A stretch of 42,526 nt of DNA. It comes from JBFJKD01 sp041600415 (GTDB lineage: Bacteria > Pseudomonadota > Gammaproteobacteria > Pseudomonadales > Porticoccaceae). Where the stretch lies: contig JBFIKF010000010.1 of the NCBI GenBank assembly GCA_041600415.1, positions 1 to 42,526 of the forward strand, in the 5' to 3' direction. Of this stretch, positions 7,633-15,281 are shown piece after piece (the first letter of the stretch is position 1; every line of letters starts with the position of its first letter). The position numbers and the translations under genes were made by a program. The notes under the pieces are model-generated. The model searched no databases, was not told the DNA's origin, and saw nothing but the letters and a program-made list of their open reading frames with translations.

Positions 7633-9009
7633 ATGAGAATTCGCAAATACGATAGCAGTTACAGCAGACGCCATTTTCTCGGGCAAATGGCCAAAGGCGC
7701 GTTGGCCACCGGGGTGCTGGCGCCACTGTGGTCGACCATTGCCCGCAGTGGAGATATTACTGCCGCGTACCCGGAAGAGCTGTTGTCCCTCGACGCGTTC
7801 ACCGCCGGGAAAGTCAACACCGGGGATATGATTGACGCCAATAACGTGGAGCAGGTGCGGGATTTACTGGACCCGATTCAGTACACGCAAATTGCCCAGA
7901 TGGGACGGCGCCTCAAGGTGGTCAAAACCACCACCGATATTATGCGTCTGAGTCCCTGGGAATATATCGAGGCGACTCTCAGAAATAACGGTCAGGGCAC
8001 CTTCGACACCAATGGCAATGTGGTCACCCAGGCCGGCCAGCCGTGGATTGGTGGCAATCCGTTTCCCGATCCGAAATCCGGGATTGAAGTGTTTGCCGGG
8101 GTCACCTTGAGCTGGGGTCGTCACGATGCGTCGTTCTATGCCATCAAGGAGTACGACCTCAACGACGAGGGCGTGGTCGCCTACAATTACGATACCTGCT
8201 GGGTGGAAATGTCCCCGGTGGCGCGGGTGGTGATGGAGCCGAAACCCTACTGGCCCGGCCACGAAGACAAGCTGCGCTATCAGTCGGTGTTTTTTGTGAG
8301 TCCGAACGATATCAAGGGCACGGCGTTTTTGAATATCTGGCACTACGACCAGCGTCAGTTCCCGGATCTGTATGGCTATCTTCCCGCGTTCAAGCGGGTA
8401 CGGCGCTTTCCCACCAATCAGCGTTTCGAGCCGTTAATTCCAGGCTCTAACCTGTACCTGTCCGACGCCTGGGCGGCGGGTGACCCGTTTTTGACCTGGG
8501 GCAACTACAAGGTGGTACACCGCGGACCGGGGCTGGCGGCGGTGTCCGGCAGCTGGACTGGCGACCACGATAACTGGGAACATACCACACACGGTGGACC
8601 CCAGGGTCTGACGTTCTGGGATACGGAAGTGGAATTGATTCCCGAGGTGATTGTGGTGGAAGCCGAACCGGTGGCTTTCCCTCGCGCTCCAGTGGGTAAA
8701 AAGCGGGTCTGGTTTGATGCCCGTACCCTGTTGCCGTTGAGCATGGTGTCCTACGACCGGCGCGGTGAAATATTCCGCTCCTTTGACGGCGCCTATTCCC
8801 TCTACGAACACGGCGACAAAAAAGTGATGGATGGCGCCCATCCGTACTGGTCCTGGACCCGGGTGCATGCCCACGATATACAAACCAATCGCATTACCCG
8901 CCTGGAGCAGGTTGCGGAAGTTGGTGGCGGTAATCGTATGCGGGTCAATGATCCCGGCATGTATGAAAAATACCTGACCCGAAACGCCATGACCCGGCTT
9001 GGGGCCTGA
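7633..9009 (+). CDS. DUF1329-family protein with a twin-arginine-like signal
   Basis: The 458-residue product starts at ATG 7633, preceded by AAGAGG (7619-7624); the open frame extends further upstream but without a better start. The N terminus holds SRRHFLGQMAKGALATG followed by a mild hydrophobic segment, a good match to the Tat consensus S-R-R-x-F-L. The rest matches the DUF1329 family: conserved FPDP, WYWP-like aromatic clusters, YLPAFKRVRR, SDAWAAGDPF and a late RVNDPGMYEKYL region. DUF1329 proteins are periplasmic or outer-membrane associated, resemble lipoprotein-sorting (LolA/LolB-like) folds, and usually accompany DUF1302 porin-like proteins. It starts 37 bases after the TPR-like gene, so it is likely in the same operon. 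No cofactor that would need Tat export is evident. Confidence 0.85.
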   Translation: MRIRKYDSSYSRRHFLGQMAKGALATGVLAPLWSTIARSGDITAAYPEELLSLDAFTAGKVNTGDMIDANNVEQVRDLLDPIQYTQIAQMGRRLKVVKTTTDIMRLSPWEYIEATLRNNGQGTFDTNGNVVTQAGQPWIGGNPFPDPKSGIEVFAGVTLSWGRHDASFYAIKEYDLNDEGVVAYNYDTCWVEMSPVARVVMEPKPYWPGHEDKLRYQSVFFVSPNDIKGTAFLNIWHYDQRQFPDLYGYLPAFKRVRRFPTNQRFEPLIPGSNLYLSDAWAAGDPFLTWGNYKVVHRGPGLAAVSGSWTGDHDNWEHTTHGGPQGLTFWDTEVELIPEVIVVEAEPVAFPRAPVGKKRVWFDARTLLPLSMVSYDRRGEIFRSFDGAYSLYEHGDKKVMDGAHPYWSWTRVHAHDIQTNRITRLEQVAEVGGGNRMRVNDPGMYEKYLTRNAMTRLGA

Positions 9010-9088
9010 CCGGGCGCGGCCCTGTTTGCCGGTTTGCTGCCCGCGAAACGTGCCGGGTTGGCGTGTCAACAGTAAGGAGAGAGAGCCC

Positions 9089-9463
9089 ATGATCGCGCGT
9101 TGCTTTATTTTGACAATGTTGGTATTTCTGGCCCCCGTGGCAGTGGCGGATAACCACGGCGTCAGCCATGTGGTGTTGGCCTGGTTCGTACCGGGTACCA
9201 GCCAGGAAACTATCGCCGCGGTGGAGGCGCGGTCCCAGGTGTTGCGGGATATTCCGGAGGTGCGGGAAATTCGCACCGGCGCGGCGTTGGCCAGCGAGCG
9301 CCCCGTGGTGGATGCCAGTTACGATCTGGCCATTTACGTGTATTTCGCATCGGCACAAGATCTGCAGCGGTATTTAAGCCATCCCACTCACGTGGGGTTT
9401 GTGAACCAGTGGGTGAAGCCCCATCTCGAGCGCATGCAGGTTTACGATTTTCAGGCCCGTTAA
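9089..9463 (+). CDS. Exported Dabb (stress-responsive alpha/beta barrel) domain protein
   Basis: From ATG 9089 (TAAGGAGAG upstream) this encodes 124 residues. Residues 1 to about 20 form a signal peptide (CFILTMLVFLAPVAVA). The mature part reads as a single Dabb ferredoxin-like domain: HVVLAWFVPG at the first strand, IREIRTG-type middle strand, YDLAIYVYFASAQDLQRYLSHP and a final strand with HLERMQVYDF. Dabb domains dimerise into a barrel; some members are small-molecule enzymes or stress proteins, others have no known role. The His residues of the family pattern (start of strand 1 and HPTH) are present. Most family members are cytoplasmic, so the signal peptide is notable. It is the last gene of the cluster. 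Confidence 0.8.
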   Translation: MIARCFILTMLVFLAPVAVADNHGVSHVVLAWFVPGTSQETIAAVEARSQVLRDIPEVREIRTGAALASERPVVDASYDLAIYVYFASAQDLQRYLSHPTHVGFVNQWVKPHLERMQVYDFQAR

Positions 9464-9588
9464 TACCAAAGTAGTTTTAATAAATACAAATTGGACCGTG
9501 TCTGCTGCAATCGGGTTTGCTACACTGAAGCGCGGTCCGGTCTCAATCATGTTGGGCGTTGGTTGACGCCAGGGGCGACAGTCAGCTC

Positions 9589-9621
9589 GATAAAAACTGG
9601 ATAAAAACTGGACAAAAGCAC
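9589..9621 (+). repeat. 11-bp tandem repeat before nrdJa
   Basis: GATAAAAACTG occurs twice without spacer (9589-9599 and 9600-9610), followed by a degenerate third copy GACAAAAGCAC (9611-9621). It ends 20 bases before the nrdJa start, so it lies in the leader or at the promoter. TTGACG (9563-9568) could be a -35 box, but no convincing -10 is at the right distance. Rest of the 177-base gap: no gene, no cobalamin-riboswitch sequence recognised. Confidence 0.75.
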
Positions 9622-9640
9622 AACGATTACAGGATTAGCC

Positions 9641-11791
9641 ATGTCCGTAGAAGCGCTAAAAACCGCCACCTCACCCGCATCGATTACCATCAAACTACAA
9701 CCCGCGTCCGCCGACATCTGGGACAAAAAATATCGTCTCAAGGACAAATCTGGGCACCCTCTGGATGCCAGTATCGACGACACCTATAAACGGGTGGCGC
9801 GGGCGTTGGCCGACGTGGAGCGCGCCGATCTGCGCGACAAATGGTACGAGCGGTTTGTGTGGGCGCTGCGCAACGGCGCTATTCCCGCCGGGCGGATTGT
9901 ATCCAACGCCGGGGCCTGGGAGCACAAGCCGGAGACATCCACCATTAATTGCACAGTGTCCGGCACCATCAACGATTCCATGAAGGGTATTCTGGAAAAA
10001 AATCTGGAGGCCGGTCTGACTCTCAAGGCCGGTTGCGGTATTGGCTACGAATTTTCCACGCTGCGTCCACGGGGTGCCTATGTGAAAGGTGCCGGTGCGT
10101 ATACCTCCGGCCCCCTGTCGTTTATGGATATCTTTGACCGCATGTGTTTTACCGTGTCCTCGGCGGGTGGCCGGCGGGGCGCACAGATGGGTACGTTTGA
10201 TATCAGTCACCCCGATGTGGTCGATTTTATTCGCGCCAAGCGCGAGGACGGCCGTCTGCGCCAGTTCAACTTATCTTTGCTGATCAGCGAAGAGTTTGTG
10301 GCGGCGGTCAAGGCGGATGGGGACTGGCCGCTGTCATTCCCGGTGTCGGACTGGGAAGTGGAGCAGGGCGCGGTGGATATCGTCAGCGAGGATATTCTGT
10401 GGCGCAAGTTTCCCACCAGCAAGGGTTATGTCAGCGATGCCCAGGGGCGGGTTGCCTGTCGGGTGTATCGCACTGTACCGGCGCGCAATTTGTGGAATGT
10501 CATTATGACCTCCACCTACGATTACGCGGAGCCGGGCTTTATTCTGATCGACAAGGTGAACGAGCAGAACAACAACTGGTTCTGCGAGAACATCCGCGCC
10601 ACCAACCCGTGCGGTGAGCAACCCCTGCCGCCCTACGGCAGTTGTCTGCTGGGGTCGGTCAACCTCACCAAATTCGTGATTAATCCGTTCACCGAACAGG
10701 CGCGCTTCGATTGGGAAAATTATCGTCAGGTAGTGGCGGTGTTTACCCGCATGCTCGACAACGTGGTGGAAATTAACGGCCTGCCCCTTGAGGAGCAACG
10801 CCACGAAATTATGCACAAACGCCGTCACGGCATGGGCTTTCTCGGACTGGGGTCCACCTTGACCATGCTGCGTATGCCCTACGGTGGACAGGCATCTCTG
10901 GATTTCACCGAGCAGGTGAGTCGCGAACTGGCCCTGGTGGGCTGGCGCGCCGGCCTCGAGTTGGCCAAAGAGAAAGGGCCGGCGCTGGTTATGGACGAAG
11001 AGTTTACGATTAGCGACGAGATGTTGGCGCTACGCCCGGAAATGGCGGGCGACGGCATTGTGGTGGGCGATCGGGTTGCCGGCCGCGTATTGCATGCGCG
11101 CTACAGTCGTTACATGCAGCGGGTGGCGCAGGAAGACCCCGAACTGGTGGCGGCTCTCGCGGAGGTGGGTTGTCGGTTTACCCACCACTCTTCCATTGCC
11201 CCGACGGGCACCATCTCCCTGTCGTTGGCGAATAATGCGAGCAATGGCATCGAACCCAGTTTTGCGCACCACTACGCCCGCAACGTGATTCGCGAAGGCA
11301 AAAAGTCCAAGGAAAAAGTGGATGTGTATTCCTACGAATTACTCGCCTACCGGGAATTGATCAATAGTGCAGCGACCCCGGAGTCGAACCTGGCGGAGCA
11401 GCAACTGCCGGATTATTTTGTGGTTAGTGAAAATGTTGCGCCGCGCCAGCATGTGGATGTGCAGGCGGCCGCCCAGCGCTGGATCGATTCATCCATTTCG
11501 AAAACCATTAACGTGCCGTCCGATATCGCGTTTGAGGAATTCAAGGATATTTATCTTTACGCCTACGACCAGGGGCTGAAGGGTTGCACCACCTTCCGGT
11601 TCAATCCAGAGGCTTTTCAGGGAGTGCTGGTCAAGGACAAGGATCTGGAAAATACCCTGTATCGATTTACCCTGGAGGATGGCTCCACGTTGGAGCTCAA
11701 AGGCAATGAGGACGTGGAGTACGACGGCGAAATTCACTCCGCTGCCAATCTTTTTGACGCTCTCAAAGAAGGCTACTACGGGAAGTTTTAA
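9641..11791 (+). CDS. nrdJa: Adenosylcobalamin-dependent (class II) ribonucleotide reductase, large part
   Basis: This 716-residue protein reduces ribonucleotides to deoxyribonucleotides using a cobalamin-generated thiyl radical and does not need oxygen. The catalytic triad is visible as N322-P-C324-G-E326 (TNPCGEQPLPPYG). The redox cysteine pair is C104 (TINCTVSG) and C335 (GSCLLGSVNL). Class II signature segments RRHGMGFLGLGS and SSIAPTGTISLSLANN are also present. The C-terminal cysteine-rich tail that single-chain NrdJ proteins carry is absent here and is encoded by the next gene, four bases downstream, as in the nrdJab pair of Pseudomonas aeruginosa. No class I (nrdAB) or class III (nrdD) gene lies in the window. 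Confidence 0.95.
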   Translation: MSVEALKTATSPASITIKLQPASADIWDKKYRLKDKSGHPLDASIDDTYKRVARALADVERADLRDKWYERFVWALRNGAIPAGRIVSNAGAWEHKPETSTINCTVSGTINDSMKGILEKNLEAGLTLKAGCGIGYEFSTLRPRGAYVKGAGAYTSGPLSFMDIFDRMCFTVSSAGGRRGAQMGTFDISHPDVVDFIRAKREDGRLRQFNLSLLISEEFVAAVKADGDWPLSFPVSDWEVEQGAVDIVSEDILWRKFPTSKGYVSDAQGRVACRVYRTVPARNLWNVIMTSTYDYAEPGFILIDKVNEQNNNWFCENIRATNPCGEQPLPPYGSCLLGSVNLTKFVINPFTEQARFDWENYRQVVAVFTRMLDNVVEINGLPLEEQRHEIMHKRRHGMGFLGLGSTLTMLRMPYGGQASLDFTEQVSRELALVGWRAGLELAKEKGPALVMDEEFTISDEMLALRPEMAGDGIVVGDRVAGRVLHARYSRYMQRVAQEDPELVAALAEVGCRFTHHSSIAPTGTISLSLANNASNGIEPSFAHHYARNVIREGKKSKEKVDVYSYELLAYRELINSAATPESNLAEQQLPDYFVVSENVAPRQHVDVQAAAQRWIDSSISKTINVPSDIAFEEFKDIYLYAYDQGLKGCTTFRFNPEAFQGVLVKDKDLENTLYRFTLEDGSTLELKGNEDVEYDGEIHSAANLFDALKEGYYGKF

Positions 11792-11795
11792 AATT

Positions 11796-12485
11796 ATGGT
11801 TACCGCAATCAACAAAAAAATAGTCGGCTACGCGGTGGTGGCACCGGAGCCTGGCACAGGGCCGCAACACACGCCGTCTGCGGAGAGTCTGGAGCGCGCG
11901 GTGGAGGAGATGGACGAGCATGTGCGGCGTCCGGAAACCCTGCACGGCACGACCTACAAAATCAAAACGCCCCTGTCCGATCACGCCTTGTATATCACCG
12001 TGAACGATATCGTTCTCAACCGCGGCACTGCCCACGAGCAGCGGCGCCCGTTTGAAGTATTTATTAACTCCAAAAACATGGAGCAGTTTCAGTGGGTGCT
12101 GGCGCTGACGCGGGTGGTCTCGGCGGTGTTTCGCAAAGGCGGGGACTGTACCTTTCTGGTGGAAGAGCTGAAAGCCGTGTTTGATCCCAAGGGCGGCTAT
12201 TTCAAAAAGGGTGGCAAGTTTATGCCTTCACTGGTCGCGGAAATCGGCGAGTGTCTGGAGACCCATATGAAGTCCATCGGATTGCTCCAGGACGAGCCGA
12301 TCGGCGCCCACCAGCAGGCGATTCTCGATCAGAAGCGCGCCGAGTTTGAAGCGCGCGGGGGCGACGCTGGTGATACCGGTTTTCCCAGCGGGGCGCAGTT
12401 GTGTAACAAGTGTTTAACCAAGGCCATGATTATGATGGACGGCTGTATGACCTGTCTGAGCTGCGGCGAATCCAAGTGTTCTTAG
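11796..12485 (+). CDS. nrdJb: Class II ribonucleotide reductase, C-terminal part
   Basis: From ATG 11796 this encodes 229 residues that form the C-terminal portion of a class II reductase, separated from nrdJa. The central region carries FEVFINSKNMEQFQWVLALT and FRKGGDCTFLVEELKAVFDP, typical of the conserved NrdJ tail domain. The end is a cysteine-rich ribbon, CNKCLTKAMIMMDGCMTC followed by LSCGESKCS, expected to bind zinc or to shuttle disulfides back to the active-site pair of NrdJa. The four-base gap to nrdJa implies tight co-translation and assembly into one enzyme. Length matches NrdJb of Pseudomonas. Confidence 0.9.
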   Translation: MVTAINKKIVGYAVVAPEPGTGPQHTPSAESLERAVEEMDEHVRRPETLHGTTYKIKTPLSDHALYITVNDIVLNRGTAHEQRRPFEVFINSKNMEQFQWVLALTRVVSAVFRKGGDCTFLVEELKAVFDPKGGYFKKGGKFMPSLVAEIGECLETHMKSIGLLQDEPIGAHQQAILDQKRAEFEARGGDAGDTGFPSGAQLCNKCLTKAMIMMDGCMTCLSCGESKCS

Positions 12486-12518
12486 CCGACCAGGGCCGGG
12501 GTTGGCGGAACGCGCCGG

Positions 12519-13892
12519 TTAAAAAATTTTGTCGGGATTAAGAATGTTATTCGGGTCGAAGGCGTGCTTCAAACGACGCATGGCGTCAATTTCTTCCGCG
12601 CTGCGGCTGTAACGCAGGTAGGGTTTTTTCTCCAGTCCGATACCGTGTTCCGCGGAAATCGAACCACCGCAAAGTTGCAGGGGTTGGTACAGTAATTCCT
12701 CGACCTGATGATAGCGCTCCGGGTCATCCCGCCCGACGCCGACAATAATATGCAAATTACCGTCCCCCAGGTGGCCAAACGTAGCGAGATCGGTTATCCC
12801 CAGTTGTTGTTCAAGATTGTGTTCCAGCTCCTGCACATAATTTTCCATTTCGCCAATGGGCAGGCTGATGTCAAAAATGGCGATGGGATCCAGCGCCGAC
12901 AGGCAATCAATATTGTCGCGAATGGCCCACAAGGCCTCCCGCTCCGTCTCGGACTTCGCCAGTACCGCATCGACGATCAGGTCTTCCGACAGGGCCTCTT
13001 CCAGGGCGTTGAGAAACTCTTCGCCTTCCTGGACCTCGTCGTTGCCCGTGGATTCGATCAGCGCGTAGTATGCATGCTGTGGCGGAAACGGTGGGGCTCC
13101 AAGATGCGGCCCTTTGCTTGCCAGCATATAGTAGTTATTCCAGATTGCCTCGAATGCACTCAGTTTGCCACCCAGCGCGGTTTCCATATGACTGAGCAGC
13201 AGGGGTAGTTTGCCGAAACTGTCGGTGGCGACGAACGCAGTGTTGCGGGCGGGCATGGCGGGGCGCAGGCGCAACACCGCGCGGGTGACCACGCCGAGGG
13301 TACCTTCGGACCCGATAAACAGCTGTTTGAGATCGTACCCCGCGTTGTTCTTGAGCATGTGATTCATGGACGATAAAATTGTGCCATCGGCCAGTACTAC
13401 CTCCAGCCCGAGAATTTGTTCGCGCACCATGCCGTAGCGAATCACCTGATTGCCCCCCGCATTGGTGGAGATGTTGCCACCGATGGTGGCGGAGCCGCGA
13501 GCCCCAAGATCCAGAGCAAAAAATAAGTCTTCACTGGCTGCGGCTTCCTGAACAGTTTGTAGTACTGCCCCGGCCTGCACTGTCATGGTGCGCTCGATGG
13601 TGTTGATTTCCTCGATGGTGTTCATGCGTTCCAGGGACAGGGTAATATCCTGCGGCGAGGTGGCGGTGGCACCCACCAGCCCCGACCCGCCGCCGTAGAC
13701 CACCACGGGGGTTTGCGTCTGGTGACAGAGGGCCATCACCTGCGCGACTTCGGCGGTGGATTGCGGTCTGACCAGTACCTGGCTCCGGTAAGGGTAGTTG
13801 CGCCAGTTGCCCACGGGATCCAGATCGGGATTCAGAGTGATTCCCGCCGAGCCCAGCAGTTGTTCGAGTTCCTGTATCAGAGAGATATGCAT
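12519..13892 (-). CDS. FAD-linked 2-hydroxyacid dehydrogenase (D-lactate/glycolate oxidase family)
   Basis: A 457-residue flavoprotein of the vanillyl-alcohol-oxidase (GlcD/DLD) family. The N-terminal PCMH-type FAD domain is marked by VVYGGGSGLVGATA, VQAGAVLQTVQEAA and SATIGGNISTNAGGNQV. The C-terminal half has GHLGDGNLHIIVGV and ISAEHGIGLEKKPYL, the substrate and flavin signature of D-lactate, D-2-hydroxyglutarate and glycolate dehydrogenases. It would oxidise a D-2-hydroxyacid and pass electrons to quinone or cytochrome; the exact substrate cannot be read from the sequence. No iron-sulfur partner (glcE/glcF-like) is adjacent, so it may act alone. It lies 18 bases after the enoyl-CoA hydratase gene and is likely co-transcribed with it; it ends convergent with nrdJb. 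Confidence 0.85.
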   Translation of the reverse strand: MHISLIQELEQLLGSAGITLNPDLDPVGNWRNYPYRSQVLVRPQSTAEVAQVMALCHQTQTPVVVYGGGSGLVGATATSPQDITLSLERMNTIEEINTIERTMTVQAGAVLQTVQEAAASEDLFFALDLGARGSATIGGNISTNAGGNQVIRYGMVREQILGLEVVLADGTILSSMNHMLKNNAGYDLKQLFIGSEGTLGVVTRAVLRLRPAMPARNTAFVATDSFGKLPLLLSHMETALGGKLSAFEAIWNNYYMLASKGPHLGAPPFPPQHAYYALIESTGNDEVQEGEEFLNALEEALSEDLIVDAVLAKSETEREALWAIRDNIDCLSALDPIAIFDISLPIGEMENYVQELEHNLEQQLGITDLATFGHLGDGNLHIIVGVGRDDPERYHQVEELLYQPLQLCGGSISAEHGIGLEKKPYLRYSRSAEEIDAMRRLKHAFDPNNILNPDKIF

Positions 13893-13910
13893 GGACGCGG
13901 TTTCCGCCAG

Positions 13911-14678
13911 CTAATCGAGTTTGCTCGGGTCGGGTTTACGTTTTTCCACAAATGCCGTCATGATTTCCCGCGAGGCGGGTAATTTCAGCAGCTCCATAAA
14001 CACGGTCATCTCCGCGTACATGCGCTCCGGCAGGGGTTCCGCCGGGCGGCGCAGTAACGCCTTGGTGTGGCGCAACGCGCTGCGGGACTTGGCTGCGAGT
14101 TTAGCCGCCGTCGCGCGTGCGGTGGGTAACAGTTGCGCGGGCTCGCACACCGCGCTGACCAGACCGATGTCGCGCGCGGTGTTTACGTCAAAAGGTTCCC
14201 CCAGCATGAGTAGCTCGGCCGCTTTATGATAGCCAGCCATTTGCGTTAACAAGAGTGAGGATGAGGCTTCCGGCACCAGTGCGAGATTGATGAAGGGTAA
14301 AATAAAGCGTGTGTCGGGGTGCGCATAAACAAAATCGCAGTGCAGCAACATGGTGGCGCCGACCCCAACGCTCATGCCCTCTACGGCGGCTACCAATGGT
14401 ACATTAGTGGCCGCCAGGCTCAGCAAAAACTGATGCACAATTGAGTTTTCGTCGCCGGGCGGCTTGTCCAGAAAGTCCTGTAGATCGTTGCCGGCGGAAA
14501 AATTACCCCCCGATCCAGTAATTAGAATAACGCGCATGGCCGGATCAGTGTCCGCCTGTTTTATCAGGTCGGCCATACGCTGATACATTTCTTTTAGCAG
14601 AGCATTTTTCTTTGCAGGCCGGTTGATGGTGATCGTACAGATGCCTTCGTCTATCTCGGTTTTGATGTACGCGGTCAC
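13911..14678 (-). CDS. Enoyl-CoA hydratase/isomerase family protein
   Basis: A 255-residue crotonase-fold protein. ITGSGGNFSAGNDLQDFL is the first oxyanion-hole region and AAVEGMSVGVGATMLLHCD the second; FILPFINLALVPEASSS is the usual acidic active-site stretch. The C terminus (SREIMTAFVEKRKPDPSKL) is typical. It may hydrate or isomerise an unsaturated acyl-CoA in fatty or aromatic acid breakdown; the specific substrate is not visible. The start is GTG at 14678 with GGGAGAA just upstream. It is followed directly by the FAD-linked dehydrogenase gene. Confidence 0.88.
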   Translation of the reverse strand: MTAYIKTEIDEGICTITINRPAKKNALLKEMYQRMADLIKQADTDPAMRVILITGSGGNFSAGNDLQDFLDKPPGDENSIVHQFLLSLAATNVPLVAAVEGMSVGVGATMLLHCDFVYAHPDTRFILPFINLALVPEASSSLLLTQMAGYHKAAELLMLGEPFDVNTARDIGLVSAVCEPAQLLPTARATAAKLAAKSRSALRHTKALLRRPAEPLPERMYAEMTVFMELLKLPASREIMTAFVEKRKPDPSKLD

Positions 14679-14771
14679 GGCGTTCTCCCGGTGGTTACGT
14701 TAATTATTGTGTGCTGCCGGAACTGGGATATGCGCAGCACTGCCCCGTTGCTCGACGGTTATACCGATCGG

Positions 14772-15281
14772 TTACTGTAAGGCATCGCGCAAAAACTGGA
14801 AAAGCTTTTTACTGGCGTTGCCCGGTTTGTTTGTCGTTTGCTGCTTCTGCGCCTGTCGAATCAGCTGTCGCAGATGTTGTCGGTCGATGGTTGGTGCCTG
14901 TTCGAGCACCGTTTCGAAGGCGTTGTCACCGTCCTCGATAAGCTGTTCGCGAAGCTGTTCAATGTGGTGAAAGCGCTGGCGGAAATAACGGTTTTTGTCG
15001 TCCAGCTCGGCCACGGCGGCGGCGATCTTTTCGTGCTCCTCGGTGCGCATCAGCTTGCCGATATACTGGAGTTGGCGGCGCTTTGCTTCCCGGTGTTTCA
15101 ACGCTTTTGACAGCTCAAGGGCTTCGCGCATGGTGGTCGACAGTGGAATCTCACCCAGTTGCGCCGCGGTAAGATTGAGTAGCGCCTCGCCAGTTTTTTG
15201 CAGCGCCAGCATTTGCCGTTTGAGCTCGGACTTACTGGGGCGTTCGGGTTGATCGTCGTCGCCGACATCAAAATCAGACAT
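14772..15281 (-). CDS. darP: Ribosome-associated protein DarP (YjgA, DUF615)
   Basis: From the ATG at 15281 this encodes 169 residues, close to E. coli DarP (183). The protein is a charged, all-helical DUF615 member: PSKSELKRQMLALQKTGEALL near the N terminus, then REALELSKALKHREAKRRQLQYIGKLMR, the most conserved part, and DRQHLRQLIRQAQKQQ near the C terminus. DarP binds pre-50S particles and helps late 23S rRNA folding. The start codon lies inside the mgtE coding region (8-base overlap), which implies coupled translation. Longer frames upstream would overlap mgtE more and are not supported. Confidence 0.9.
   Translation of the reverse strand: MSDFDVGDDDQPERPSKSELKRQMLALQKTGEALLNLTAAQLGEIPLSTTMREALELSKALKHREAKRRQLQYIGKLMRTEEHEKIAAAVAELDDKNRYFRQRFHHIEQLREQLIEDGDNAFETVLEQAPTIDRQHLRQLIRQAQKQQTTNKPGNASKKLFQFLRDALQ

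Noticed and set aside
8434..9276. 280-codon open frame on the minus strand over the DUF1329 and Dabb genes
   Set aside because: It is antisense to two well-supported genes, spans their gap, has no recognisable domain and no ribosome-binding site; high-GC shadow frame.
9464..9640. Cobalamin riboswitch before the B12-dependent nrdJ genes
   Set aside because: The gap is shorter than a typical cobalamin riboswitch and no B12-box-like sequence was recognised.
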